Source: Rhodobacterales bacterium (GTDB lineage Bacteria > Pseudomonadota > Alphaproteobacteria > Rhodobacterales > Rhodobacteraceae). From it: 64,000 nucleotides of DNA. Under the pieces are notes generated by a model. The model searched no databases and was not told the DNA's origin. It saw nothing but the letters and a program-made list of their open reading frames with translations. How positions within the stretch are numbered: the first letter of the stretch is position 1; every line of letters begins with the position of its first letter. The stretch covers positions 145,166 through 209,165 of the forward strand of contig JAPLPE010000020.1 of assembly GCA_026400355.1 (NCBI GenBank), written 5' to 3'. The translations under genes and the position numbers were made by a program. Below are positions 42,815 through 51,091 of the stretch, in pieces.

Positions 42815-43178
42815 GGGTTAACGGTTTGTGTACTTGGGGGCGGGTGCGGCGGGACGTGATTTCGGGCGCGCAATGTTTTCCGGTGGTCAGGGGCGACGCG
42901 GGGTGACTCGGGAATAGGGTGGTAAGTGATTGAGATGAATCGAAGATTCGTTTCGGTATCGCGTCGGTTTTACGTCGGTACTACGTCGGTATTACGTCGG
43001 TGGTTTTCGGCAGAATTGTCGCGAAACGGGTGTTGCCTGTGGAAATGTGAGCGTGGACGGGCGGGGTTAAGGAAAGGTTGCGGGTGCGTTCAATGGGTCG
43101 CGGGGTGAACCCCGCCCTAAGCGGGCGACGAACCGACGAAAGATGCGTGCGCGCGCGCACCCTATGTGCGTGGGGGGC
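42815..43178. other. 364-base intergenic region with helically phased repeats
   Basis: No gene is credible here. It holds a dyad GAATC-GAA-GATTC (42937-42949), four CGTCGGT repeats at 11-bp spacing (listed separately), the hairpin GCGGGGTGAACCCCGC near 43096, and an alternating GCGTGCGCGCGCGC tract near 43146. It separates the phosphatase gene from the end of the response-regulator gene, so a promoter here would read rightwards into the antisense of that operon, or serve an unseen RNA. Confidence 0.5.
42962..43001 (+). repeat. Four CGTCGGT direct repeats with exact 11-bp period
   Basis: CGTCGGT occurs at 42962, 42973, 42984 and 42995, separated by TTTTA, ACTA and ATTA spacers (core ACGTCGGTA). 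One helical turn per repeat places all copies on the same DNA face, like an iteron or regulator array. Confidence 0.7.
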
Positions 43179-43793
43179 CTAGAACAGCCCGGCCTTCTTC
43201 GCGATCATGGCGGCCTGGGTGCGGTTGTGGGCGTCGATCTTGCGGTAGAGCGTCTTGACGTGAAGCTTGACAGTGGGTTCCTGGATGCCCAGATCGCGGG
43301 CGATTTCCTTGTTGGCCTTGCCTTCGCAAAGGCCGCGCAGCACCTGCAACTCGCGCGCGGAGAGGCGTTCGGCCAGCGCGTTGACGGGGGCCGCGTCGGC
43401 GGCTGCGGTCATGAAATCGATCGGCGCGTATTGTTCGCCCATCGCCATGAAGCGGACAGCGTTCACAAGCGACTTGGCCGGCAGCGTCTTGGGAAGGAAA
43501 CCTGCGGCGCCGATGGCCAGCGCCTCTTCGGCGACTTCGCGCGGGGCGATGCCGGACATGATGGCGACGCGGGTGACCTTGCCCGTGGCCTGCACGGCCT
43601 TGAGACCGTCGAGACCGTTCATGCCGGGCATGCCATAATCGAGAAGCACCAGATCGTATGATACGTCTGCCATGATCGCCTGCATGGCCGAGGTGAGATC
43701 CTTGGCGACATCCACTTCAATCCCCTCTTTCTGGAACCAAAGGTCGAGGGTGTCGCGCAACAACTCGTGGTCGTCGGCTATGAGTATCCGCAT
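43179..43793 (-). CDS. LuxR/NarL-type response regulator
   Basis: The 204-residue regulator has a receiver domain with acidic pocket D7/D8, phospho-acceptor D52 (LVLLDYGMPGMNG), then a LuxR-type HTH at roughly 140-200 (LSARELQVLRGLCEGKANKE, IARDLGIQEPTVKLHVKTLY). Its ATG abuts the hybrid-kinase stop with no gap, so it is the output of that kinase and of the H-NOX sensor encoded first. Targets are not in its own operon; the nearby exopolysaccharide locus is a candidate. The linker VNALAERLSARELQ is short, as in NarL-like proteins. Confidence 0.94.
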   Translation of the reverse strand: MRILIADDHELLRDTLDLWFQKEGIEVDVAKDLTSAMQAIMADVSYDLVLLDYGMPGMNGLDGLKAVQATGKVTRVAIMSGIAPREVAEEALAIGAAGFLPKTLPAKSLVNAVRFMAMGEQYAPIDFMTAAADAAPVNALAERLSARELQVLRGLCEGKANKEIARDLGIQEPTVKLHVKTLYRKIDAHNRTQAAMIAKKAGLF

Positions 43794-46700
43794 TCAACTG
43801 CCCTTTGTCTGCATATTCGATGCTATGGCAGCTTCTGCGGTGGTGACAAGGGCCTCGCGGGTGACGGGTTTGCCCAAAACGGCGGCAAAGGGCGCGCCAT
43901 CCTTGCCGGAGCGGCCTTTCCAGCCGGGCAAGGCGGTGACGAGCACGATGGGCAGCGTCGCGGTGGCCTTGCGGATGGCACGGGCGAATTCGGCGCCGTT
44001 CATGCCCGGCATGTCGAAATCGGTGATGACGAGGTCCCAGGCCGTGGGGTCTTCGAGAATGACCTCGAGCGCGTCGCGCGGATCAGAGGCGGGGGCCACT
44101 TCGGCCCCGGCCTGTTCGAGGAATTTGGTGAGGACGCCGAGTACGTCTTCCTGATCATCGACGAAGAGAATGGCCTTGCCGTCAAGCCGCCCGGTCAGCT
44201 GTGCCGCAGAAAGGCTGACAGCAGGGGCGGTTGCGTCAATGGGCCAAAGCACATGAAAGCTTGTTCCCTTGCCCGGCGCAGTCTCAAGGCGGAGCGCGCC
44301 GTCATTGCTGTTGACCACTGTCGAGACGATGGCAAGGCCGAGGCCCGTGCCCTTGCTGCCCTTGGTCGAGAAATAGGGTTTGAAGATCTGGACCGCGACA
44401 TCGGGGGACATGCCGAGGCCGTTGTCGGCCACGGTCAGGCAAAGGTGACGGCGCGCGGGATCGGCCGCGCCGATGGCAAAGGGGCCCTCAAGATCGTGGG
44501 CGGTGGCCTCGGTCAGGGAAATGGCGATCTGGCCCGCTTCGCCGTTCAGCGCATCGCGGGCGTTGATGGCAAGGTTCATGACCACCTGCAGGATATCGGT
44601 GGGGTCGGCCTCGGCCATGAGGGGGGTGGCGGGGAGGTTGAGTTGCATCTCGGCCGGGGCGCGGATGCTGCTGCGGACAAGATCGGCGGCTTCGCGGACG
44701 GGATCGCGGAGGTCGATCAGGCTGCGTTCAACCGGGCGGGTGCCAAGGGTAAGGAGACGCTTGACCAGCGTGGCGGCCTGTTCGCCCGCGGCCTGAATCC
44801 GGGTTGCACCGCTGCGCGCGAGGCTGTCGGGGGGTGACAGTTCCTCGATCAGCGACGCGGTGCCGGAAATCGTGGCGAGCAGGTTGTTGAAGTCATGGGC
44901 AAGTCCTGCGGCCATTTCGCCGATGGCCTCGCGCCGCTGGGCAAGGTTGAGGTCTTCGCGCAGGCGCAGGCGTTCTTCGTTTTCCAAGCGGCGCTGGCTG
45001 ATGTCGCGGGTGATGGAGAGGATGCCATTGTCGGCCTTGAGCGTGAGCGAAACCTCTTGTTCGACAGGCTTGCCGTTAACGTCGACACCTGCGACTTCGC
45101 CGCGCCAGCTTCCGGTGCTGAAGAGGATGGGCATGGCGTTCTGTTCCATCCAGCGGGCGTTGTCGGGACTGTAAATGGAAGACCATGGCCGGCCTATGAC
45201 CTGATCTTCGCGGTCATAGCCAAACATCGTCAGATGGGCGTCGTTCATGTAGGTGAAGAGGCCCTGCCCATCGGTGATGGAGATACCGTCGCGGGACGCG
45301 GCCATTGCCTCGGCCCGTTCGGTGACGGCCTGACGTTCGGCTTTCTTGAGCGCGGTCACATCGACCCGGAGACCGACGCGGCCGCCGTCAGGCGTGGCCT
45401 TTTCGATGATGCGGAGCCAGCGGCCGTCGGCAAGCTGCTGTTCAAGCTCGCTTTCGGACTTGCGGTGCTGGGCCATACGCTCGGCCAGCCAATCATCTTC
45501 GCGGCCCAGCGCTTCGGCAAATTCGCCATGCAAAAGCCCATAGCGCACGATGGATTCAAAGGTCGCGCCGGGCATAATGGCCGGTGCCGAAAGCGGGTAG
45601 ATCGACCGATAGCGTTCGTTGCAGATGACCAGACGGTCGTCTGCGTCATACAAGGCAAATGCATCCTGCAGCGTGGTAACCGCCGAGACGAGAGTCTGGC
45701 GTGCCTCGATCGCCTCGCGGCTGGTCAGGCGAAGGATTTCTTCCTGCAGGCGCCGTTCCGTGATGTCGGTTTGGATCGCCATGAAGCCACGCAGCGCACC
45801 ATCAGGATCATGCAGCGGCTGGATGTCCACGCTCAGCCAGTATTCGCGACCCTCTTTCGTTTCGTTGAGGATTTCGACCTGAACCTCTTCACCCTTGGCA
45901 ATGGCTTTCCTTATCTTGGCGACGGTTGCGGGATCGGTGTGATCGTTCTGCAGGAAATGGCCCGGCACCCTCCCTATGACCTCGGCCATGGTAAAGCCGG
46001 TGCTTCGTTCAAAGGCCGCGTTGACCCATTCGATCCGGGACTGCGTGTCTGTCACCACAACAAGGTTCGAGGTCCGGCGGGCGACTTCGCTGAGACGTTC
46101 GATTTCGGACTGCTGTTTTCGGGCCTCGGTAATGTCGCGCAGCACGAAGAGGTATCCGGTTTCGCCCATGCGGGTCGCAGTCAGGTCAAGAAGAACCGGG
46201 CCGCTGCCGAAATCAAAGGGCACCTGCACACCCCTTGCATGGCCAGTTTCGTCAAGTTCGCGCAGGATGCGGCGGCCTTCGGTGGCCATTTCGGGGGGCA
46301 GCACCTCTTCCAGGAGGCGGTACTGGAAGGCTTTCTGGATCTGGTCGGGGATCGGAATGAGGCCTGAGTGGAAATCCATGAAGCGGCCGTCCCGGTCGAT
46401 TTCCAGCAAGAGATCGGGCATGGCCGCCAGCGTGGATTGCATGCGGTTGCGCTCTTCGGTGAGCGCGGCGTTGGCGGCGGCGATCCCCGCTGTTGTGGCC
46501 CGACGTTCCAGCACGGTGGCGATCACGTTGGCAACCGAGCGGATCAGATAGACTTCGCCCGGAAGGAAACTGCGGACGGAACCACGGGAATCGTACCCCA
46601 TGAAACCGTAGAAGTGCATGTTCTGCATCATCGGCACGACAAGGATGGACCCGATCCCCAACAGATCGAGCACCGGTTTTTCGGGGCAATCGTCGGCCAG

Positions 46701-47780
46701 TTGCGAAACTTCGGCAATGTGGACGGTATCCCCTGTTTCGAAAGTCGCGTGCCACCGATGAACGAGATCCGCAGAAAGTGCCTGCACCAATAGCAGCTGG
46801 TTGGCGACATGGGGTGCAGACCAGGTGTGCGAGAAATGGATCGCGTTCCCTTCGGCGATACCGCCGACATAGACGTGGTCCATGCCCGACAGCTTGCCCA
46901 GATCGGCAAGCGCCGCGTTGATGACCGAATCCGTGTCTTCGATCGGGGCACTCAGAAGCATGTTGACGATGCCGACCACCCTGCCCTGCGCATGGGTCAG
47001 GCGCAGGAAAGCGCGGTTCACCGCTTCAAGCGGGGCATCAAGGACCGAGGCGCCGGGGATGTCGGCTGCTGCATCGCCCGAGATGACGTCGGCCAGCAGG
47101 GCATTGCGGTGGGCCATCTTGGCAGCGTGGATCGCGGGGGCGGCCCCAGAGGCAGCCTTGCACATGATGCGCAGGGCGGCGGCGGAAAATGCCGCAGGGC
47201 GGCACGACAGAAACGCCAGCGCCATATCCGGCTCGTCCGGGACAATGAATGGCACAAGTGCAAACCCGCGGTAGCCCCGCAGGCAATCGGGGATGCCCGT
47301 GGCCCATCGACAGCGGGTCAGGTCGGTCAGGCGGCGGGGCCGTGTCAGCATGAGGCCCGGGTCAGGCCAGGAGAGGCCCACCATTTCACCGTCAGATGCA
47401 TCGCCGACGGTGATGTTCTGACCGGTTTCATCATGGCTGAGCAGGAGCGTCGCATCCGCCGCGAATTGGGTCGTCATGACGGCAAGAAGGCTTGCCACGG
47501 CCTGGTCGGCGCTGCCCGCTGCAGTGACGCTGCCCAGCGTGGCGAAAAGCACTTCGGTTTCGCGCAGGGCGGCGGCTTCGCGGGTGCGCAGTTTATCGAG
47601 TGAGTCCAGTGCTTCGCGCAGCGCTTCGGTTTCGCCGCGCAGGGCGGTGTTGGCATCAAACAGTTCGCGGCTCTTGGTTTCGAGAAGTTCTTCGGCCTGC
47701 GTCCGCGCAAGACGCTCGCGTTCATAGCGGACGCGGGAAACGGTTCCCTGCGAGGAGGTCAGGTCCGAATCCTCTGTCAT
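43794..47780 (-). CDS. Large GAF/PAS hybrid sensor histidine kinase with C-terminal receiver
   Basis: The 1328-residue protein starts with a coiled coil (about 10-75), two GAF-like domains (about 75-430), and four PAS domains (about 440-930). The second PAS has a LOV-like GRVPGHFLQNDHTDPATV but no photoactive Cys. HisKA follows with H-box GEMAAGLAHDFNNLLAT, HATPase with VMNLAINARDAL and DNGLGMSPDVA / GSKGTGLGLAIV, and a receiver (VITDFDMPGMNG) near the end. No membrane segment is present, so it is a cytosolic integrator. It overlaps the H-NOX gene by ATGA, and the kinase is very likely controlled by H-NOX. Confidence 0.93.
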   Translation of the reverse strand: MTEDSDLTSSQGTVSRVRYERERLARTQAEELLETKSRELFDANTALRGETEALREALDSLDKLRTREAAALRETEVLFATLGSVTAAGSADQAVASLLAVMTTQFAADATLLLSHDETGQNITVGDASDGEMVGLSWPDPGLMLTRPRRLTDLTRCRWATGIPDCLRGYRGFALVPFIVPDEPDMALAFLSCRPAAFSAAALRIMCKAASGAAPAIHAAKMAHRNALLADVISGDAAADIPGASVLDAPLEAVNRAFLRLTHAQGRVVGIVNMLLSAPIEDTDSVINAALADLGKLSGMDHVYVGGIAEGNAIHFSHTWSAPHVANQLLLVQALSADLVHRWHATFETGDTVHIAEVSQLADDCPEKPVLDLLGIGSILVVPMMQNMHFYGFMGYDSRGSVRSFLPGEVYLIRSVANVIATVLERRATTAGIAAANAALTEERNRMQSTLAAMPDLLLEIDRDGRFMDFHSGLIPIPDQIQKAFQYRLLEEVLPPEMATEGRRILRELDETGHARGVQVPFDFGSGPVLLDLTATRMGETGYLFVLRDITEARKQQSEIERLSEVARRTSNLVVVTDTQSRIEWVNAAFERSTGFTMAEVIGRVPGHFLQNDHTDPATVAKIRKAIAKGEEVQVEILNETKEGREYWLSVDIQPLHDPDGALRGFMAIQTDITERRLQEEILRLTSREAIEARQTLVSAVTTLQDAFALYDADDRLVICNERYRSIYPLSAPAIMPGATFESIVRYGLLHGEFAEALGREDDWLAERMAQHRKSESELEQQLADGRWLRIIEKATPDGGRVGLRVDVTALKKAERQAVTERAEAMAASRDGISITDGQGLFTYMNDAHLTMFGYDREDQVIGRPWSSIYSPDNARWMEQNAMPILFSTGSWRGEVAGVDVNGKPVEQEVSLTLKADNGILSITRDISQRRLENEERLRLREDLNLAQRREAIGEMAAGLAHDFNNLLATISGTASLIEELSPPDSLARSGATRIQAAGEQAATLVKRLLTLGTRPVERSLIDLRDPVREAADLVRSSIRAPAEMQLNLPATPLMAEADPTDILQVVMNLAINARDALNGEAGQIAISLTEATAHDLEGPFAIGAADPARRHLCLTVADNGLGMSPDVAVQIFKPYFSTKGSKGTGLGLAIVSTVVNSNDGALRLETAPGKGTSFHVLWPIDATAPAVSLSAAQLTGRLDGKAILFVDDQEDVLGVLTKFLEQAGAEVAPASDPRDALEVILEDPTAWDLVITDFDMPGMNGAEFARAIRKATATLPIVLVTALPGWKGRSGKDGAPFAAVLGKPVTREALVTTAEAAIASNMQTKGS

Positions 47781-48328
47781 CGGCTCTCGGCGACCGTGAT
47801 GCGGAAATCGGTGCGCGTCGTGCCGGGGGTGGAACGGTCCCGAGCCGTGATGGTGCCCTCAGTGCCGAAATGGGCCAGCGTGCCTTCGATCAGGCCACCG
47901 CAGAAGGGTGAAAGTTCGCGGGGCGAGGTATAGGTCATGAGCAGTTCGTTCGGCGCTTCGCGGACCGTGTCGAAGGTCGGCAATTCGGCATTGGGGTAAA
48001 GCTTGCGCACCTCGACATGGACCTCGTTCTCGATCGATTCAAGCATGGTCAGGGCATCCTGGTTGGATCGGAAGAAGCCGGGATAGTGACGCTCGAACGA
48101 CTTCATCATCCAATGTCCGAAGATTCTTTGCAATTCGTTCTCGGCGACCGAGGTGGTGCGGCTGAAGCCCTGGATGAGGGTCATGAGTTCGGCGCAGGGG
48201 TAATCGCCCACGCCGGTATAGGCCCCGCCAGAGGGCAGGTTTGCGGCCTCGATCACGGCATCGACGACCTCTTCGCCCAGCATGTCTTCGGCCATGGCAA
48301 GAAGCTCTGTGAATACGATGCCCTTCAT
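47777..48328 (-). CDS. H-NOX (HNOB) heme nitric-oxide sensor
   Basis: The start at 48328 has AAGGTGA upstream and gives 183 residues, the family's standard length; the longer frame to 48586 is rejected. MKGIVFTELLAMAEDMLGEE and ANLPSGGAYTGVGDY are H-NOX hallmarks. The proximal heme ligand is His104 (NEVHVEVRKLYP), and the heme-propionate motif Y-x-S-x-R is at 133-137 (YTSPR). The position of the distal Tyr of O2-binding H-NOX proteins is occupied by Phe142, so it should prefer NO over O2. It is the first gene of an H-NOX, kinase, response-regulator operon, the usual NO-signalling arrangement. Confidence 0.96.
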   Translation of the reverse strand: MKGIVFTELLAMAEDMLGEEVVDAVIEAANLPSGGAYTGVGDYPCAELMTLIQGFSRTTSVAENELQRIFGHWMMKSFERHYPGFFRSNQDALTMLESIENEVHVEVRKLYPNAELPTFDTVREAPNELLMTYTSPRELSPFCGGLIEGTLAHFGTEGTITARDRSTPGTTRTDFRITVAESR

Positions 48329-48472
48329 GAAACAATCACCTTTCCTGTGGTCCGTCGCCGGCGAACCGGCCCTGACGTGCTGCTCTTTCGGACTGTGCCG
48401 GTTTTCTGAGGATAAATCCCTATTTGACCGCAATTGGAAAGTTCGTTTGCCGATTGGCACCGCAGCGCAGCC

Positions 48473-48501
48473 GGATAGGTAACCTACCCGAAAGGATAGG
48501 T
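48473..48501. promoter_or_regulatory. EPS/H-NOX shared dyad, site A
   Basis: CCTACCCGAAAGGATAGG (48483-48500), preceded by another half-site GGATAGGT at 48473-48480, so three half-sites of the type ACCTAYCC / GGRTAGGT. It lies 155 bases upstream of the H-NOX start codon. Confidence 0.65.
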
Positions 48502-48595
48502 CGCTGGTCGAGTTGATCACACCAAGCGATTGTTTCCAAGTTGAGGCCGCGAATGGCGGTCCATCTGGCGGCATTGCCGAGACCACCGATCCGGC

Positions 48596-49696
48596 TCAGG
48601 GTGCGGATTGCTGGATGCTCTGGATCAGGGCGATGGGGGTGATCACGCCGCCGATCAGGGTGAGTGTCGGCAGGATCATCGCGATGGCGTCGTTCCAACT
48701 GCCCACGGCGCTGGTGGGGACAAAGACCACGTCGCCGGGTTCCAGCGGGAAATCGGGCGCGAGGCCGTTCAGCGTTGTCAAGGCGTCAAACACGATGAGT
48801 TCGCCACGCGTGGGTGAATAGCTGCGAATGATGCGGATGCCGTTCATCTGCGCCTGTGTCGTGATCTGCCCGCCGGCAAGGGAAAGCGCTTCGAGCATGG
48901 TGCGCCCCGTCGCGCCAAAGGGCACGGACTGGGGCGAGGCGACGGCGCCAAGGACATAGACCGACATATCCTCGCGCCGGGGGGCAAATATCACATCGCG
49001 AGGTCTGATCCAGACGTTCTGGCTGAATTCACCGTTCCGCAGGAGCGCGTTCAGATCGACGGTGCACATCTCGTTATTGCGAAGGAGGCGGGCACCGGGA
49101 AGGTAGGCGTCTTCTTCGAGCCCGCCGGCCAGAGCGATGGCTTCGAGCACGTTGGTCGCGCCGGACATGTAGATCACGCCGGGCTGGCGGAATTCGCCAA
49201 GGAAATAGATCGGTGCGCTCTGCGCCTGGACCAGTTCGACGGTGAGCCAGGGGTTCACGAATTCGGTGGCGTATTCGTCCTTGAGCATGCGGAGGATGTC
49301 ACGGGTCGTCATGCCGCCGACGCGGACATCTTCGACGATCGGAAGCTGGACGTAACCGTCGCTGTCCACCGTGGCGTTGAAGTCGTTCATGCCCGCTTCG
49401 TTGAAGATGTTGAAACGGAGCGTGTCGCCGGGGCCGACGCGGTAACTTTGGGTCGGCGCAAAGCCCGAGGACGAGGAATCGGGGCCCTTGATTCCCGGTT
49501 CCAAAGGCGATCCGCCACAGGTTGGCCCGCGTCCGGGTGCCGAAATCGGACTGGAGAAGGGCACACGCTGCACGATTCCCCCGGTGCCGAAAGGTAGCCC
49601 GGAAGGCGTTCTGTCGCAGGCCCCGAGGCCCAGGATCCCCAGAACGGCGGCAATTTTACCTATCCGAACGGGTATGTTCCTCACCCTTTGGTACAT
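48596..49696 (-). CDS. Wza-like polysaccharide export lipoprotein
   Basis: The 366-residue protein has a lipoprotein signal with lipobox LGLGAC (Cys27). The polysaccharide-export domain follows (YRVGPGDTLRFNIFNEAGMN, DFNATVDSDGYVQLPIVEDV, LLKDEYATEFVNPWLTVELV), and SLBB-type repeats (VYVLGAVASPQSVPFGATGR, TMLEALSLAGGQI). It forms the outer-membrane or periplasmic exit channel for exopolysaccharide. It is divergent from the rest of the EPS genes. Dyad site B lies inside its first codons. The end is slightly hydrophobic (LTLIGGVITPIALIQSIQ). Confidence 0.92.
   Translation of the reverse strand: MYQRVRNIPVRIGKIAAVLGILGLGACDRTPSGLPFGTGGIVQRVPFSSPISAPGRGPTCGGSPLEPGIKGPDSSSSGFAPTQSYRVGPGDTLRFNIFNEAGMNDFNATVDSDGYVQLPIVEDVRVGGMTTRDILRMLKDEYATEFVNPWLTVELVQAQSAPIYFLGEFRQPGVIYMSGATNVLEAIALAGGLEEDAYLPGARLLRNNEMCTVDLNALLRNGEFSQNVWIRPRDVIFAPRREDMSVYVLGAVASPQSVPFGATGRTMLEALSLAGGQITTQAQMNGIRIIRSYSPTRGELIVFDALTTLNGLAPDFPLEPGDVVFVPTSAVGSWNDAIAMILPTLTLIGGVITPIALIQSIQQSAP
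49659..49676. promoter_or_regulatory. EPS/H-NOX shared dyad, site B
   Basis: CCTATCCGAACGGGTATG, the best match to the consensus. It overlaps codons 7-13 of the wza-like gene and is 162 bases upstream of the pyruvyl transferase start on the other strand. A weaker partial copy TTATCCCGAACGG is at 49743. Confidence 0.6.
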
Positions 49697-49837
49697 CCTT
49701 CAAAACCGTTTGCGCGAAGGGCTAGCCATGGACCCCGGCTGGTTATCCCGAACGGCACGGGACGACCCAAGCAAGGAAACGATAAACGTCGCGTCGTCAA
49801 GAATACATCAGTGAAAACCAAAGAACAGGCTGGCCTC

Positions 49838-51088
49838 ATGATTACCCTTCTCAACGCAGCACCAGACACCGGAAATCAGGGTGTGAGCGCCCTGTGCATG
49901 TCGGCGGTGGCCGGGCTGTCTGCGCGGTCTGCAGGCCGGGTGGCGGTGGCGGATCACGGTCGCGGACGGCGCGAGGCGGATTGGGGCTTTACCTCGGTCG
50001 ATCTGATCGGGCTTACGCACAACCGGCGCTACTGGCGCGGGGAAAGCCTGACGACGGTACGGGCGCTGGCCCGGATGGGCGGTGGGTTCAGCGCGACGGC
50101 GCGCACGATTGCCGGATCGAAGGCGATCCTTGACGTGTCGGGTGGCGACAGTTTCACCGACCTTTACGGCGAAAAGCGGTTCCGGGCGATGGTGATGACC
50201 AAGCGGCTTGCCCTTGACAACGGCTTGCCACTGATCCTTTTGCCGCAGACGCTGGGGCCCTTCCGGAACCCGGCCCGCAAGGACGAAGCGGTCGAGATTC
50301 TGGCGGCTGCGCGGGCCGTCTGGGTGCGCGATGCCGCGAGCCTTGCGTTCCTGAAAGAGGAACTGGGCGACCAGTTCAACCCGGAAAAGCACCGGCTGGG
50401 TCTGGATATGGCCGTGGCGCTGCCGGCGGTGATGCCCGCCAGGACTCTGGAGCCTGTGGTGGCCGACTGGCTGCGCGAGGATCGTGATTTCCCGGTAGCC
50501 GGGCTGAACGTGTCGGGGCTGCTGTGCTGCCATCCGGATTCCGCCAAATCGACCTTTGGTCTGGCCGATACGCATACGGCGCAACTGGCTGCGACGGCGC
50601 GGGCCGTTCTGGACCATGATCCGGCGATGAAGCTTTTGCTCGTGTCGCATGTGCATCGCCCGGTTGAGGATGAGGAAAGCGATCTGGGTGCCGCGCTGAC
50701 GCTGAAGGCGTCGCTTGATGCCGAGTATCCGGGCCGGGTTGCAGTGTCGCTGGACCGGCATAACGCGATGGAACTGAAGTGGGTGCTGTCACGGCTGGAC
50801 TGGTTTGCGGGCGCGCGGATGCATGCAACGATCGGGGCCTTCTCGTCGGGTGTGCCGACGCTGGGGCTGGGCTATTCCGACAAGGCGGCAGGCGTGTTTG
50901 CCCAGTGCGGCATCGGCGGCCATGTGGCCGACCTGCGGCAACTGTCGGCGGCGGCGCTGGCCGATGAGGTTCAGGCGTCGCTGATCAAGATGGAGCGGAC
51001 GCGGCGCACGCTGCAGACGCTGGTTCCTGCCCTGCGGGCCCGGGCCGAGGCGCAGATGGACGAGATCGTCCGTCAGATCGAGGGCTGA
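49838..51088 (+). CDS. Polysaccharide pyruvyl transferase family protein
   Basis: From ATG 49838 the protein is 416 residues; GTG 49811 is an alternative. MITLLNAAPDTGNQGVSALC, SKAILDVSGGDSFTDLYGEK, PLILLPQTLGPFRNPARKDE and ARAVWVRDAASLAFLKEELG are the family pattern, and WFAGARMHATIGAFSSGVPT near the end is its conserved nucleotide-site block. It transfers pyruvate from PEP to a sugar, adding a ketal with negative charge to the exopolysaccharide. First gene of the rightward EPS operon. Its 5' leader of about 160 bases follows dyad site B. Confidence 0.9.
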   Translation: MITLLNAAPDTGNQGVSALCMSAVAGLSARSAGRVAVADHGRGRREADWGFTSVDLIGLTHNRRYWRGESLTTVRALARMGGGFSATARTIAGSKAILDVSGGDSFTDLYGEKRFRAMVMTKRLALDNGLPLILLPQTLGPFRNPARKDEAVEILAAARAVWVRDAASLAFLKEELGDQFNPEKHRLGLDMAVALPAVMPARTLEPVVADWLREDRDFPVAGLNVSGLLCCHPDSAKSTFGLADTHTAQLAATARAVLDHDPAMKLLLVSHVHRPVEDEESDLGAALTLKASLDAEYPGRVAVSLDRHNAMELKWVLSRLDWFAGARMHATIGAFSSGVPTLGLGYSDKAAGVFAQCGIGGHVADLRQLSAAALADEVQASLIKMERTRRTLQTLVPALRARAEAQMDEIVRQIEG

Positions 51089-51091
51089 ACC

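Noticed and set aside
47777..48586. 269-residue version of the H-NOX protein
   Set aside because: H-NOX proteins begin at the conserved MKGI(V)F; the extension has no homology, and the 48328 start has a good ribosome site.
49743..49758. Additional EPS dyad TTATCCCGAACGGCAC
   Set aside because: Only the centre matches the consensus; outer half-site CCTA and GTAG are missing.
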